From assembly GCA_029253325.1 (NCBI GenBank), contig JAQWZS010000028.1, forward strand, positions 1 through 10,808: a stretch of 10,808 nucleotides of DNA. Direction: 5' to 3'. This DNA is from Bacteroidia bacterium. Its GTDB lineage: Bacteria > Bacteroidota > Bacteroidia > NS11-12g > UBA9320. This document shows positions 1-6,039 of this stretch, one piece after another. A program made the translations under genes and the position numbers. The notes beneath the pieces are model-generated. The model ran no database searches. It was not told the origin of the DNA and saw only the letters and a list, made by a program, of their open reading frames with translations. Numbering within the stretch: the stretch's first letter is position 1; every line of letters starts with the position of its first letter.

Positions 1-477
1 TCCCAAATTAGTGCTCCCAATTTCTTCTTCACCTTCAATCATAAACTTAACATTACAATGCAGGGTGTTAGTTTGCATCATGGTCTCAAAGGCTTTAAGG
101 TGCATATAAAACTGTCCTTTATCATCGCATGCCCCGCGAGCATAGATATTGCCATTTTTTACTGTAGGCTCAAATGGAGGAGTATGCCATAACTCATCAG
201 GTACAGATGGTTGAACATCATAGTGACCATATACTAGCACTGTTGGTTTATCGGGGTCAATTATTTTTTCACCATAAACAATTGGGTTGCCTGCAGTTTG
301 TTCTAATGTGACTTTGTCAGCACCCGCTTCTTTTAATTTGTTGGCGGTATATTCAGCACATTTTTGGATATCATCTGCGTATGCAGAGTCTGCACTTATG
401 CTAGGTATTCTTAATAAATCAAAGAGTTCTTCTAAAAATTTTTCTTGGTTGTTTTCTATGTAATTCTCGCGTGTCAT
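1..477 (-). CDS. M20-family metallopeptidase (CNDP-like dipeptidase), N-terminal 159 residues, runs off the window
   Basis: The product is a predicted cytoplasmic zinc dipeptidase or aminoacyl-hydrolase of the M20 family. The start is the ATG complement at 475-477 and the frame stays open to base 1, so about two thirds of the usual ~460-residue protein is missing. Visible family signatures are VYGHYDVQP (residues 82-90, metal ligand H85 followed by D87), LWHTPPFEP (96-104), YARGACDDKGQ (112-122, with the bridging Asp at D118 or D119) and EGEEEIGS (148-155). In the last motif E151 is the expected general base and E152 a metal ligand. No signal peptide is present. The order and wording of these motifs match the dipeptidase branch better than ArgE or DapE. 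Exact substrate cannot be told. It is divergent from the LolA-like gene across a 64-base spacer, with no convincing promoter seen there. Confidence 0.9.
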   Translation of the reverse strand, partial: MTRENYIENNQEKFLEELFDLLRIPSISADSAYADDIQKCAEYTANKLKEAGADKVTLEQTAGNPIVYGEKIIDPDKPTVLVYGHYDVQPSVPDELWHTPPFEPTVKNGNIYARGACDDKGQFYMHLKAFETMMQTNTLHCNVKFMIEGEEEIGSTNLG

Positions 478-541
478 ATTGTGGGCGAATTTATAGATAA
501 AGATTCGCAATCAAAATAGCAACTATATCGTTTATTTATCA

Positions 542-1306
542 ATGATTAATTCATTTTGTAAATACATCATATTAATAGTTTTTTTATTTTCTTACAATTA
601 TGGGAAAGCGGATGAACCAAACGCTTTACAAGTGCTTAAAAAAGTAGAGCAGAAGCTTGTTTCATCTTCAATGTATGCCGAATTAGAAATTACAATTAAG
701 CGTCCAAGGTGGACCAAAAACATGGCATTGAACACATGGTCAAAAGGAAGTGATTATGCTGCGGCTTATGTTTCTAGTCCAGAGAAGGACAAAGGAACGG
801 TTTATATGAAAACAGGTGATAATGTATACAATTACCTTCCTAAAATACGAAAAACTATAAAATTGCCAGCAACTATGCTCAATCAAAGTTGGATGGGTAC
901 AGATTTGAGTGCTGATGATTTAGTTAAGTTAACAAGGCTAGCCAATGATTATTCAGCTAAAATTTTGGGAAGTCAGCAGATATCAGGAAGAGATTGTTAT
1001 AAAATTGAATTATTGCCCAAGTCATCGGCGGATGTTCTATGGGGTAAACTCCTGCTTTATATAGATAAGATTGAATACATTCAGTTAAAAACAGTCTTTT
1101 ACGATGAAGATTTATCTGTTGTCAATACATTGGTTAGTAGTCAATTAAAGGAGTTTGATGGAAGAAAACTAGCCTCAAAATTAGTGATGACTCCGGCTAA
1201 CAAAACAGGATACCAGACAACAATCATTTATTCTAAAATTATTTTTGATAAGCTCATTCCTAATTCTTTCTTTTCAAAGGGAAATATAGCTAAAATTAAA
1301 CCTTAG
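542..1306 (+). CDS. LolA-like periplasmic protein (outer membrane lipoprotein-sorting protein family)
   Basis: This 254-residue protein has an N-terminal signal peptide (hydrophobic residues 8-18, likely cleavage after G-K-A at 21-23). It then has the pattern of the LolA-like family usually annotated 'outer membrane lipoprotein-sorting protein'. The most telling stretch is residues 88-121: YMKTGDNVYNYLPKIRK followed by a Q-S-W-M-G-T-D segment (115-121). A later D-C-Y-K-I-E-L strand (151-157) fits the same half-barrel fold. It probably acts in the periplasm, binding a lipid or lipoprotein acyl chain. Family members often sit beside RND/MMPL-type or ABC exporters, but none is in this window, so the partner is unknown. 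The ATG at 542 is the first start after an in-frame stop at 494-496 and sits directly before the signal peptide. The next gene starts 29 bases downstream and may be co-transcribed. Confidence 0.8.
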   Translation: MINSFCKYIILIVFLFSYNYGKADEPNALQVLKKVEQKLVSSSMYAELEITIKRPRWTKNMALNTWSKGSDYAAAYVSSPEKDKGTVYMKTGDNVYNYLPKIRKTIKLPATMLNQSWMGTDLSADDLVKLTRLANDYSAKILGSQQISGRDCYKIELLPKSSADVLWGKLLLYIDKIEYIQLKTVFYDEDLSVVNTLVSSQLKEFDGRKLASKLVMTPANKTGYQTTIIYSKIIFDKLIPNSFFSKGNIAKIKP

Positions 1307-1318
1307 TAGATCATTTAG

Positions 1319-1326
1319 TATATTTG
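1319..1326 (+). promoter_or_regulatory. Possible Bacteroidota -7 box before the T9SS gene
   Basis: TATATTTG matches the Bacteroidota -7 consensus TAnnTTTG exactly. No TTTG or TTG lies at the expected distance upstream, and the predicted start of transcription would be only a few bases before the ATG at 1336. It is weak evidence for a promoter, though it argues that the TTG at 1324-1326 belongs to this box and is not a start codon. Confidence 0.25.
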
Positions 1327-1335
1327 ACCTACCGC

Positions 1336-3195
1336 ATGAGAAGTTCCTTAATACTAGTCTTTTTTTTCTTGTCTTTTCTTGTTTTTAGTCAAAACGAGAC
1401 AAAGCGTACGTCCAATATTTCGGTATATAAACATTGGCAGATAGATTTTAGCAAAAATGATTATCAATTGGAGTTGAGTAGGATTAAGAATCATGAAGCT
1501 GCTCCAGTTCCTGTTATGAGGAGTAATCAATTAAAAAAAGTTTTAGACTCCAAACGAAAACGAACCTCAATAAAAAGTAAATCGTCTTATTTGACTTCAC
1601 CAGAAGATTTGACACCTAGTGTAGAATCAAGTTTTAATGGTAAGCCATTGGGAATAGCAGGAATTCCTAATGATAACACAATGGCAATTAGTAACGGAGG
1701 ATTCATAATTAGTGCAATTAATACAACAGTTACTATCTTAAATGAACAAGGAGAACGATTAGCCTTTAGGAGTTTATATGGCATGACTAATAGACAATTA
1801 GGCTTACTAGATCGTTATTATGATCCAAAAGTAATTTATGACCCATTTTATGATCGATTTATACTTATTTTTTTAGAAGGGAGTAACAGCTCAGATACTC
1901 GATTAGTAGTTGGTTTTACAGAGACGAATGATCCTACAAAAGTTTGGAATTTTTATGCATTAGATGGAAATCCACTCGGTGGAAGTACCTGGAGTGATTA
2001 TCCGATTATTGGTCATAATAAGACGGACTTATATATTACGGTAAATCTCCTAAGAGATAATGAAAGTTGGCAAGAAGGTTTTGTGGAGAGCTTTATTTGG
2101 CAAGTAAATAAACAAGACGGATATGACGGAAATGAGGACTTGAGACAAAATCTTTTTTCTGGGATAAATTATAATGATAAACCTGTTTGGAGTATTTGCC
2201 CAGTTCAACCTGGTTTAAATTTTGATCAAGAGAATATGTATTTTTTATCAGTTAGACCTGACGCAGAATCAAACGATACGCTGTTTTTGCATGAAATAAC
2301 AAATACGACAATATCTGGTGATGCTCAACACAAACTAAAAGTGCTGACCACAGATATACCCTATGGTGTACCGCCCACTGCCTATCAGCCTGTTATTGGA
2401 TTTAGATTACAAACAAACGACACTCGTGTACTCAGTGCAGTTTATCATGACAATGCTATTCATTATGTCCAGTCAAGTATATTGACAGATGATATTCGCT
2501 CCGGTATTTATCATGGTATTATATCAACTGTGGATGAAACTCCAAGTGTTAGTGGTAAGCTTATTTATTCGAATGAATTAGATTTTGCATATCCGTCTAT
2601 TGCATTTGCGGGGGAGACGGTTTCCGATAATCATTCGATGTTAATTACTTTTTCGCACGTAGGTGAGAATGATTATGCGGGGACAAGTGCGGTGTATCAT
2701 AATAAAAGTGATGGTTTAGAGTCCATTTATTCGGATGTTATAAGAATAAAATCAGGAGATAGTTTGATTAATACATTTGTTGCAGATACTGCAGAACGTT
2801 GGGGTGACTATACAGACATTCAAAGAAAGTACAATGAGCCAGGAGTAGTTTGGTTATGTGGAAGTTATGGAGACAGTCTTGGTAGAAATAACGTATGGAT
2901 ATCAAAACTGAAAGTTAAAAATGGTTTAATAGTCAAGGATAAATTTTTGGTTTACCCAAACCCAGTAGAATCCTCAGTTGAGGTCTCGATTATTTTAAAG
3001 AATGATGATCAAGTATCTATTCAGCTAGCAGATGTAACGGGTATTGTTATTAGAGAGATATTAAATGAACCAGTAAAGAAAGGAAATGCTCAATTTTTAT
3101 TAAATACAGATGGATTGTCCTCTGGGGTTTATTTTTTGGCTGTATACGATCAAAAAGGACAGAAGACTAATTCGCAAAAAATTATAGTCAAATAA
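1336..3195 (+). CDS. Secreted protein with type IX secretion (type A) sorting domain; propeller-like body of unknown function
   Basis: This is a 619-residue exported protein. The ATG at 1336 is preferred over the in-frame TTG at 1324 because it leads straight into a compact signal peptide (MRSSLILVFFFLSFLVFSQ, residues 1-19). The last ~83 residues (from about 537) form a T9SS type A C-terminal domain: FLVYPNPVE, then L-A-D-V-T-G, then LSSGVYFLAVYD, ending K-I-I-V-K. The protein should therefore cross the inner membrane by Sec, then the outer membrane by T9SS, with the tail removed and the body released or anchored to the cell surface. The body carries beta-rich repeats such as DPKVIYDPFYDRFILIFL and WSDYPIIGHNKTDLYITVNL. 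These resemble a class of secreted propeller-like proteins with D-P-x-V-x-Y-D-P and D-Y-P-x-x-G motifs; that link is from memory. No catalytic residues are recognisable, so the function (adhesin, glycan binding or enzyme) is open. Confidence 0.85.
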   Translation: MRSSLILVFFFLSFLVFSQNETKRTSNISVYKHWQIDFSKNDYQLELSRIKNHEAAPVPVMRSNQLKKVLDSKRKRTSIKSKSSYLTSPEDLTPSVESSFNGKPLGIAGIPNDNTMAISNGGFIISAINTTVTILNEQGERLAFRSLYGMTNRQLGLLDRYYDPKVIYDPFYDRFILIFLEGSNSSDTRLVVGFTETNDPTKVWNFYALDGNPLGGSTWSDYPIIGHNKTDLYITVNLLRDNESWQEGFVESFIWQVNKQDGYDGNEDLRQNLFSGINYNDKPVWSICPVQPGLNFDQENMYFLSVRPDAESNDTLFLHEITNTTISGDAQHKLKVLTTDIPYGVPPTAYQPVIGFRLQTNDTRVLSAVYHDNAIHYVQSSILTDDIRSGIYHGIISTVDETPSVSGKLIYSNELDFAYPSIAFAGETVSDNHSMLITFSHVGENDYAGTSAVYHNKSDGLESIYSDVIRIKSGDSLINTFVADTAERWGDYTDIQRKYNEPGVVWLCGSYGDSLGRNNVWISKLKVKNGLIVKDKFLVYPNPVESSVEVSIILKNDDQVSIQLADVTGIVIREILNEPVKKGNAQFLLNTDGLSSGVYFLAVYDQKGQKTNSQKIIVK

Positions 3196-3216
3196 CCTAT
3201 TATTATTGTAAAAAAT

Positions 3217-4209
3217 ATGAATAGGATTTTAGTTGTAGGAAGTGGGAGTTGGGGGACAGCATTAGTAAAAATTTTATTGGAGAATAAAAGCCTGTTTGTT
3301 GACTGGTGGGTTAGGGATGATAAAATGGCACAAAAAATTAATGCTAAAGGCCAAAATCCTCGATATCTCCGATCAGTTCGTTTGGACACTAATCGTCTAA
3401 AAGCAGGCTCTAACATTGAACAACTCATATCTGATAATGATTGTATTCTTCTTGTAACCCCGTCAGCATTTATTGCTGATTTATTGAAAGATATTTCCTC
3501 AGATCAACTAAAGGGTAAAAAGATAATATCTGCCATAAAAGGTGTTGAACCAAACTCACTAAAAATTGTCGGTGAATATCTATTCGAATATAAGGGTGTT
3601 GAAGAGTCCGATTTTGGGGTCATTACAGGTCCCTGTCATGCAGAGGAAGTAGCTCAAGAAAAACTAAGTTATTTGACTTTTGCAAGTACCAATGAAAAAT
3701 TTGTAGATGAAATATGTCCGCTTATTAGCTGTGAATACATTTCAGTTTTGCCGAGTGCAGATATATATGGTACTGAGATTGCAGCAGTACTTAAAAATGT
3801 ATATTCAATTGCCTGTGGGATTTGTCACAGTTTAGGTTATGGAGATAATTTTCAAGCGGTTTTGGTGAGTAATGCAATTCGAGAAATAAAACGATTCATT
3901 GCTGCAGTTCATCCAATTGATAGAGACGCTGACGATAGTGCTTATTTGGGTGATTTATTGGTAACGGCCTATTCTCAATATAGTAGGAATAGAACATTTG
4001 GAACGATGCTTGGGAAGGGGTATTCTATATCGTCTGCACTAATGGAAATGGAAATGATAGCCGAAGGATATTATGCTACAGAAAGTATTCATAAACTCAA
4101 TTACGATTACCATATTCATATGCCCATATTAGAATTTGTATATCAAGTCATTTATGGTACATTCGATGTTGAGGGGGAGGCTAAAAAATTAACACTTTTA
4201 CTTAATTAG
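3217..4209 (+). CDS. gpsA: NAD(P)-dependent glycerol-3-phosphate dehydrogenase
   Basis: This enzyme reduces dihydroxyacetone phosphate to sn-glycerol 3-phosphate in the cytoplasm, supplying the backbone for phospholipids. At 330 residues it has the normal family length. The N-terminal Rossmann motif is intact (VVGSGSWGTAL, residues 6-16). It is followed by S-A-I-K-G (105-109, conserved K108), TGPCHAEEVA (137-146) and AAVLKNVYSIACG (189-201), where K193 is the expected catalytic lysine. The substrate-side motifs LGDLLVTAYSQYSRNRTFG (244-262) and the late A-E-G-Y-Y (282-286) are also present. The start is ATG, 21 bases after the T9SS gene. The next gene begins 4 bases after its stop, suggesting a two-gene unit, although the neighbour has no obvious metabolic link. 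Nothing in the sequence suggests loss of function. Confidence 0.95.
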   Translation: MNRILVVGSGSWGTALVKILLENKSLFVDWWVRDDKMAQKINAKGQNPRYLRSVRLDTNRLKAGSNIEQLISDNDCILLVTPSAFIADLLKDISSDQLKGKKIISAIKGVEPNSLKIVGEYLFEYKGVEESDFGVITGPCHAEEVAQEKLSYLTFASTNEKFVDEICPLISCEYISVLPSADIYGTEIAAVLKNVYSIACGICHSLGYGDNFQAVLVSNAIREIKRFIAAVHPIDRDADDSAYLGDLLVTAYSQYSRNRTFGTMLGKGYSISSALMEMEMIAEGYYATESIHKLNYDYHIHMPILEFVYQVIYGTFDVEGEAKKLTLLLN

Positions 4210-4213
4210 AATA

Positions 4214-4711
4214 ATGAAAAAGACATTAATTACTCTAATATATACTTCATTGAGTTTGCTACTTTTAGCATATTTATTCAAGTTGTTAAATTGGCCAGGG
4301 GTGTCAGATTTTTCAATGGGTGTTTTCTGGTTGCATATTGCAGCTTATATTGCATATTCTTCTTTTGTTCAATCAAAAGATGATCGAATTATTTATCCAT
4401 TAGTAGTATTGGTATTTACCATCTTGTTTAATATCTTTAACATTGGTAGTGAATTTGAATATATGCAGTATGTCGTATTTTTTACCCTATTTTTATATGT
4501 GTCATTTCATCTTTTAACAAAAAATTATCTAGCACAAAATAATGGTCGATTTCTAATGCCAATAAACTATATAGCAGTTATTACTTTAGGCCTGTCTGGA
4601 TTATTTAAAATACTTCATTTATTTGGAGCGGAAACACTATTGATTATAGGAGTTTCTCTTGCTAGTCTTACCTTATTTTTAAAAGGCATAATTAAGGGTA
4701 TTGATCGTTGA
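4214..4711 (+). CDS. Small polytopic membrane protein with two GldL-like FKxxHWPG-type motifs
   Basis: This 165-residue protein is almost wholly hydrophobic, with about five or six membrane segments (near residues 5-22, 34-51, 60-77, 85-102, 117-133 and 139-158) and a basic C-terminal end. It contains the same short motif twice, each beside a membrane helix: FKLLNWPG (22-29) and FKILHLFG (131-138, followed by AETLLIIG). This resembles the FKxMHWPG...LLIVG pattern of the T9SS gliding-motor protein GldL and of assorted Bacteroidota membrane proteins. It is too short, and lacks the cytoplasmic domain, to be GldL itself. The resemblance suggests shared membrane architecture, not a proven role in motility. 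It starts 4 bases after gpsA and is likely co-transcribed with it. Its stop lies 6 bases from that of the convergent rhodanese gene. Function unknown. Confidence 0.75.
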   Translation: MKKTLITLIYTSLSLLLLAYLFKLLNWPGVSDFSMGVFWLHIAAYIAYSSFVQSKDDRIIYPLVVLVFTILFNIFNIGSEFEYMQYVVFFTLFLYVSFHLLTKNYLAQNNGRFLMPINYIAVITLGLSGLFKILHLFGAETLLIIGVSLASLTLFLKGIIKGIDR

Positions 4712-4717
4712 TTTTTA

Positions 4718-5002
4718 TCAAGCACATTTTGAAATGAGTCCATCAACATCCATCCAACCACCTCCATTGTAACATTCAATTCCTCTACCATTTAGATAAG
4801 ATCTTGCTTGTTCACTCCTACCTCCAATAAGGCAGCACAAAACAATAGGAGCGTCGAGCGATTTTATTTCATCAACCCGATTAAATATTTCTTTTAGTGG
4901 AATGTTAATGGAAATGGGGACATGTCCTCTTTCGAATTCTTCGGGAGTTCTAACATCTATAATTATGGGGGCTGATTGTTTAATGATATCTTTTATGTTC
5001 AT
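4718..5002 (-). CDS. Single-domain rhodanese-like protein (predicted sulfurtransferase)
   Basis: This 94-residue protein is a stand-alone rhodanese domain of the PspE/GlpE size. It shows the family's central strand and turn IIIDVRTPEEFERGHVPISINIPL (residues 13-36, where D16-V-R-T-P-E-E-F and G-H-V-P are the usual landmarks). The active loop is V-L-C-C-L-I-G-G-R-S (54-63), with C57 in the position of the persulfide-forming cysteine and R62-S63 closing the loop. A G-G-G-W-M (80-84) segment near the C-terminus replaces the typical 'GG...W' element. No signal peptide is seen, so it should be cytoplasmic. It likely moves sulfane sulfur, but donor and acceptor are unknown. The gene is divergent from the DUF2797 gene, and the intervening spacer contains an FNR-like inverted repeat. 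It converges on the GldL-motif membrane protein gene with a 6-base gap. Confidence 0.9.
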   Translation of the reverse strand: MNIKDIIKQSAPIIIDVRTPEEFERGHVPISINIPLKEIFNRVDEIKSLDAPIVLCCLIGGRSEQARSYLNGRGIECYNGGGWMDVDGLISKCA

Positions 5003-5029
5003 TTTATTATTACTAATAATCTATGCCTA

Positions 5030-5037
5030 CAAATTGA
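5030..5037 (-). promoter_or_regulatory. Candidate -7 box for the rhodanese gene
   Basis: On the minus strand this reads TCAATTTG, seven of eight positions of TAnnTTTG. A TTTA (5057 down to 5054), three of four bases of the -33 element, lies 16 bases upstream and overlaps the inverted repeat. The implied transcript would have a leader of about 20 bases. The match is imperfect, so this is a suggestion only. Confidence 0.3.
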
Positions 5038-5055
5038 GCCTTAATGTCCTTAGTA

Positions 5056-5077
5056 AATTATGATTTTAATCATAATT
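5056..5077. repeat. 22-base inverted repeat with an FNR/CRP-like core (candidate operator)
   Basis: AATTATGATT (5056-5065), two central T bases, then AATCATAATT (5068-5077) form a perfect 10-base inverted repeat in the divergent rhodanese/DUF2797 spacer. The core ATGAT-N4-ATCAT (5060-5073) has the geometry of the FNR box TTGAT-N4-ATCAA with one difference per half. No T-run follows and the stem is pure A/T except two pairs, so a protein-binding site is more likely than a terminator. Its centre lies about 42 bases before the predicted rhodanese transcript start. Confidence 0.5.
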
Positions 5078-5095
5078 CAATATGATATTTAACAA

Positions 5096-5125
5096 TTTAC
5101 AAAAAATGAAAGACCTATGAATTTG
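5096..5125 (+). promoter_or_regulatory. Candidate promoter for the DUF2797 gene
   Basis: TTTA (5096-5099), an 18-base spacer and TGAATTTG (5118-5125) resemble the Bacteroidota promoter TTTG / TAnnTTTG with one mismatch in each box. The spacing is right and the implied leader before the ATG at 5157 would be about 25 bases. Confidence 0.35.
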
Positions 5126-5156
5126 GTAGTTAATATTTTAGGAAGAAATTTGTTTT

Positions 5157-5972
5157 ATGCAAATTATTGGAAATTTGAGAATGATGGACAAAGAGTTGTT
5201 GGATTGTCAACCACAATACAAATTACCATTGTATGATGTGTTGGAACCCATTAATCAAATTGACATGAATGATTTGATTGGGCAAACTATTCGCATTGAG
5301 TATGAGGGGTATTATAATTCCATCTTATCAGGAGAAAAGATGAATAAATCTTTTGGTGAGGGGCTTACCTACAAAGAGTTTATGGAAAGTCCAATTGCAA
5401 GTCCGAGTATAATGAGACCTGAGTTGAGTGAAATTCATAATGGAATAGCTTTAAGGGACTATGAATGGGAGGTGAAGCATCATTTGCAACCACACTATGT
5501 TTACATTGCACTTACAAGTAATTTCAAGGTAGGTGTAACCCGAACAAGAAATACTCCATATAGGTGGATAGATCAAGGAGCTACACAAGCAATTATTCTA
5601 GCGGAGGTTCCTTACAGACAATTAGCGGGATTAATTGAAGTTAGTTTGAAAAATCATATCAGTGATAAAACAGCGTGGCAAAAAATGTTAAAAGGTGCAT
5701 CTGAGACAGATGGAGACATCATTGAAATAAGAGATGAGATGGCTAATCTAGTCCCTGTAGACTATAAATCGTACCTATCTACTTCAAAAACAGTTCAAGT
5801 CATTAATTATCCAGTAGTTCAGTACCCAGAAAAAGTAAAAAGCTTGAAATTAGATCGAGAGAAATTAATTGAACAAAAATTAGTTGGAATAAAAGGCCAA
5901 TACTTAATTTTTGAAAATGGAGTGATGAATGTGAGAAGCCATTCTGGGGCTCGTATAAAATTTTCTTTGTAG
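5157..5972 (+). CDS. DUF2797-family protein lacking the usual cysteines
   Basis: This 271-residue cytoplasmic protein matches the DUF2797 family. Its core HYVYIALTSNFKVGVTR (113-129), then YRWIDQGATQAI (135-146) and a KTAWQKML segment (171-178), are hallmark strings, and the opening IIGNLRMM (3-10) fits the family N-terminus, supporting the ATG at 5157. The core resembles GIY-YIG-like sequences in its K-V-G-V-T-R region; no biochemical role is known to me. In relatives, the segment equivalent to residues 54-75 is cysteine-rich (CxxC, then GxCYxC). Here it reads N-S-I-L-S-G...GEGLTYKEF, with Ser, Ser, Thr and Glu in those places, and PELS (88-91) where many relatives have PE-x-C. The only cysteine left is C17. 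The surrounding residues are conserved, so this looks like loss of a metal site and not a pseudogene. It lies 67 bases before fni. Confidence 0.85.
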   Translation: MQIIGNLRMMDKELLDCQPQYKLPLYDVLEPINQIDMNDLIGQTIRIEYEGYYNSILSGEKMNKSFGEGLTYKEFMESPIASPSIMRPELSEIHNGIALRDYEWEVKHHLQPHYVYIALTSNFKVGVTRTRNTPYRWIDQGATQAIILAEVPYRQLAGLIEVSLKNHISDKTAWQKMLKGASETDGDIIEIRDEMANLVPVDYKSYLSTSKTVQVINYPVVQYPEKVKSLKLDREKLIEQKLVGIKGQYLIFENGVMNVRSHSGARIKFSL

Positions 5973-6039
5973 GGACGATTAAACCATTGAAGTAGATGAA
6001 TTGTTATAATCATAAAATCTAACCCTTATCTTCGTAACA

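Noticed and set aside
478..541. A promoter for the M20 peptidase or the LolA-like gene in their divergent spacer (TATTTTG on the minus strand near 503-516).
   Set aside because: The minus-strand match is one base short of TAnnTTTG and has no -33 partner; the plus strand has no match at all.
1324..1335. TTG at 1324 as the start of the T9SS gene.
   Set aside because: It would add a polar M-T-Y-R before an already complete signal peptide; the ATG at 1336 is the natural start and the TTG lies in a -7-like box.
1587..1784. Minus-strand and alternate-frame open frames inside the genes at 1587-1784, 3150-3428, 5819-6013, 6129-6323 and 8842-9036.
   Set aside because: All lie inside or across well-supported coding genes in other frames and encode no recognisable domain.
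3201..3208. TATTATTG before gpsA as a -7 box.
   Set aside because: One mismatch in the box, no -33 element, and only eight bases before the ATG.
4701..4725. Rho-independent terminator shared by the convergent membrane protein and rhodanese genes.
   Set aside because: Only a 5-base A/T-rich stem with no T-run following on either strand.
5117..5236. A 39-codon open frame starting ATG at 5117 and overlapping the DUF2797 start.
   Set aside because: It is an out-of-frame shadow of the DUF2797 coding sequence with no recognisable product.
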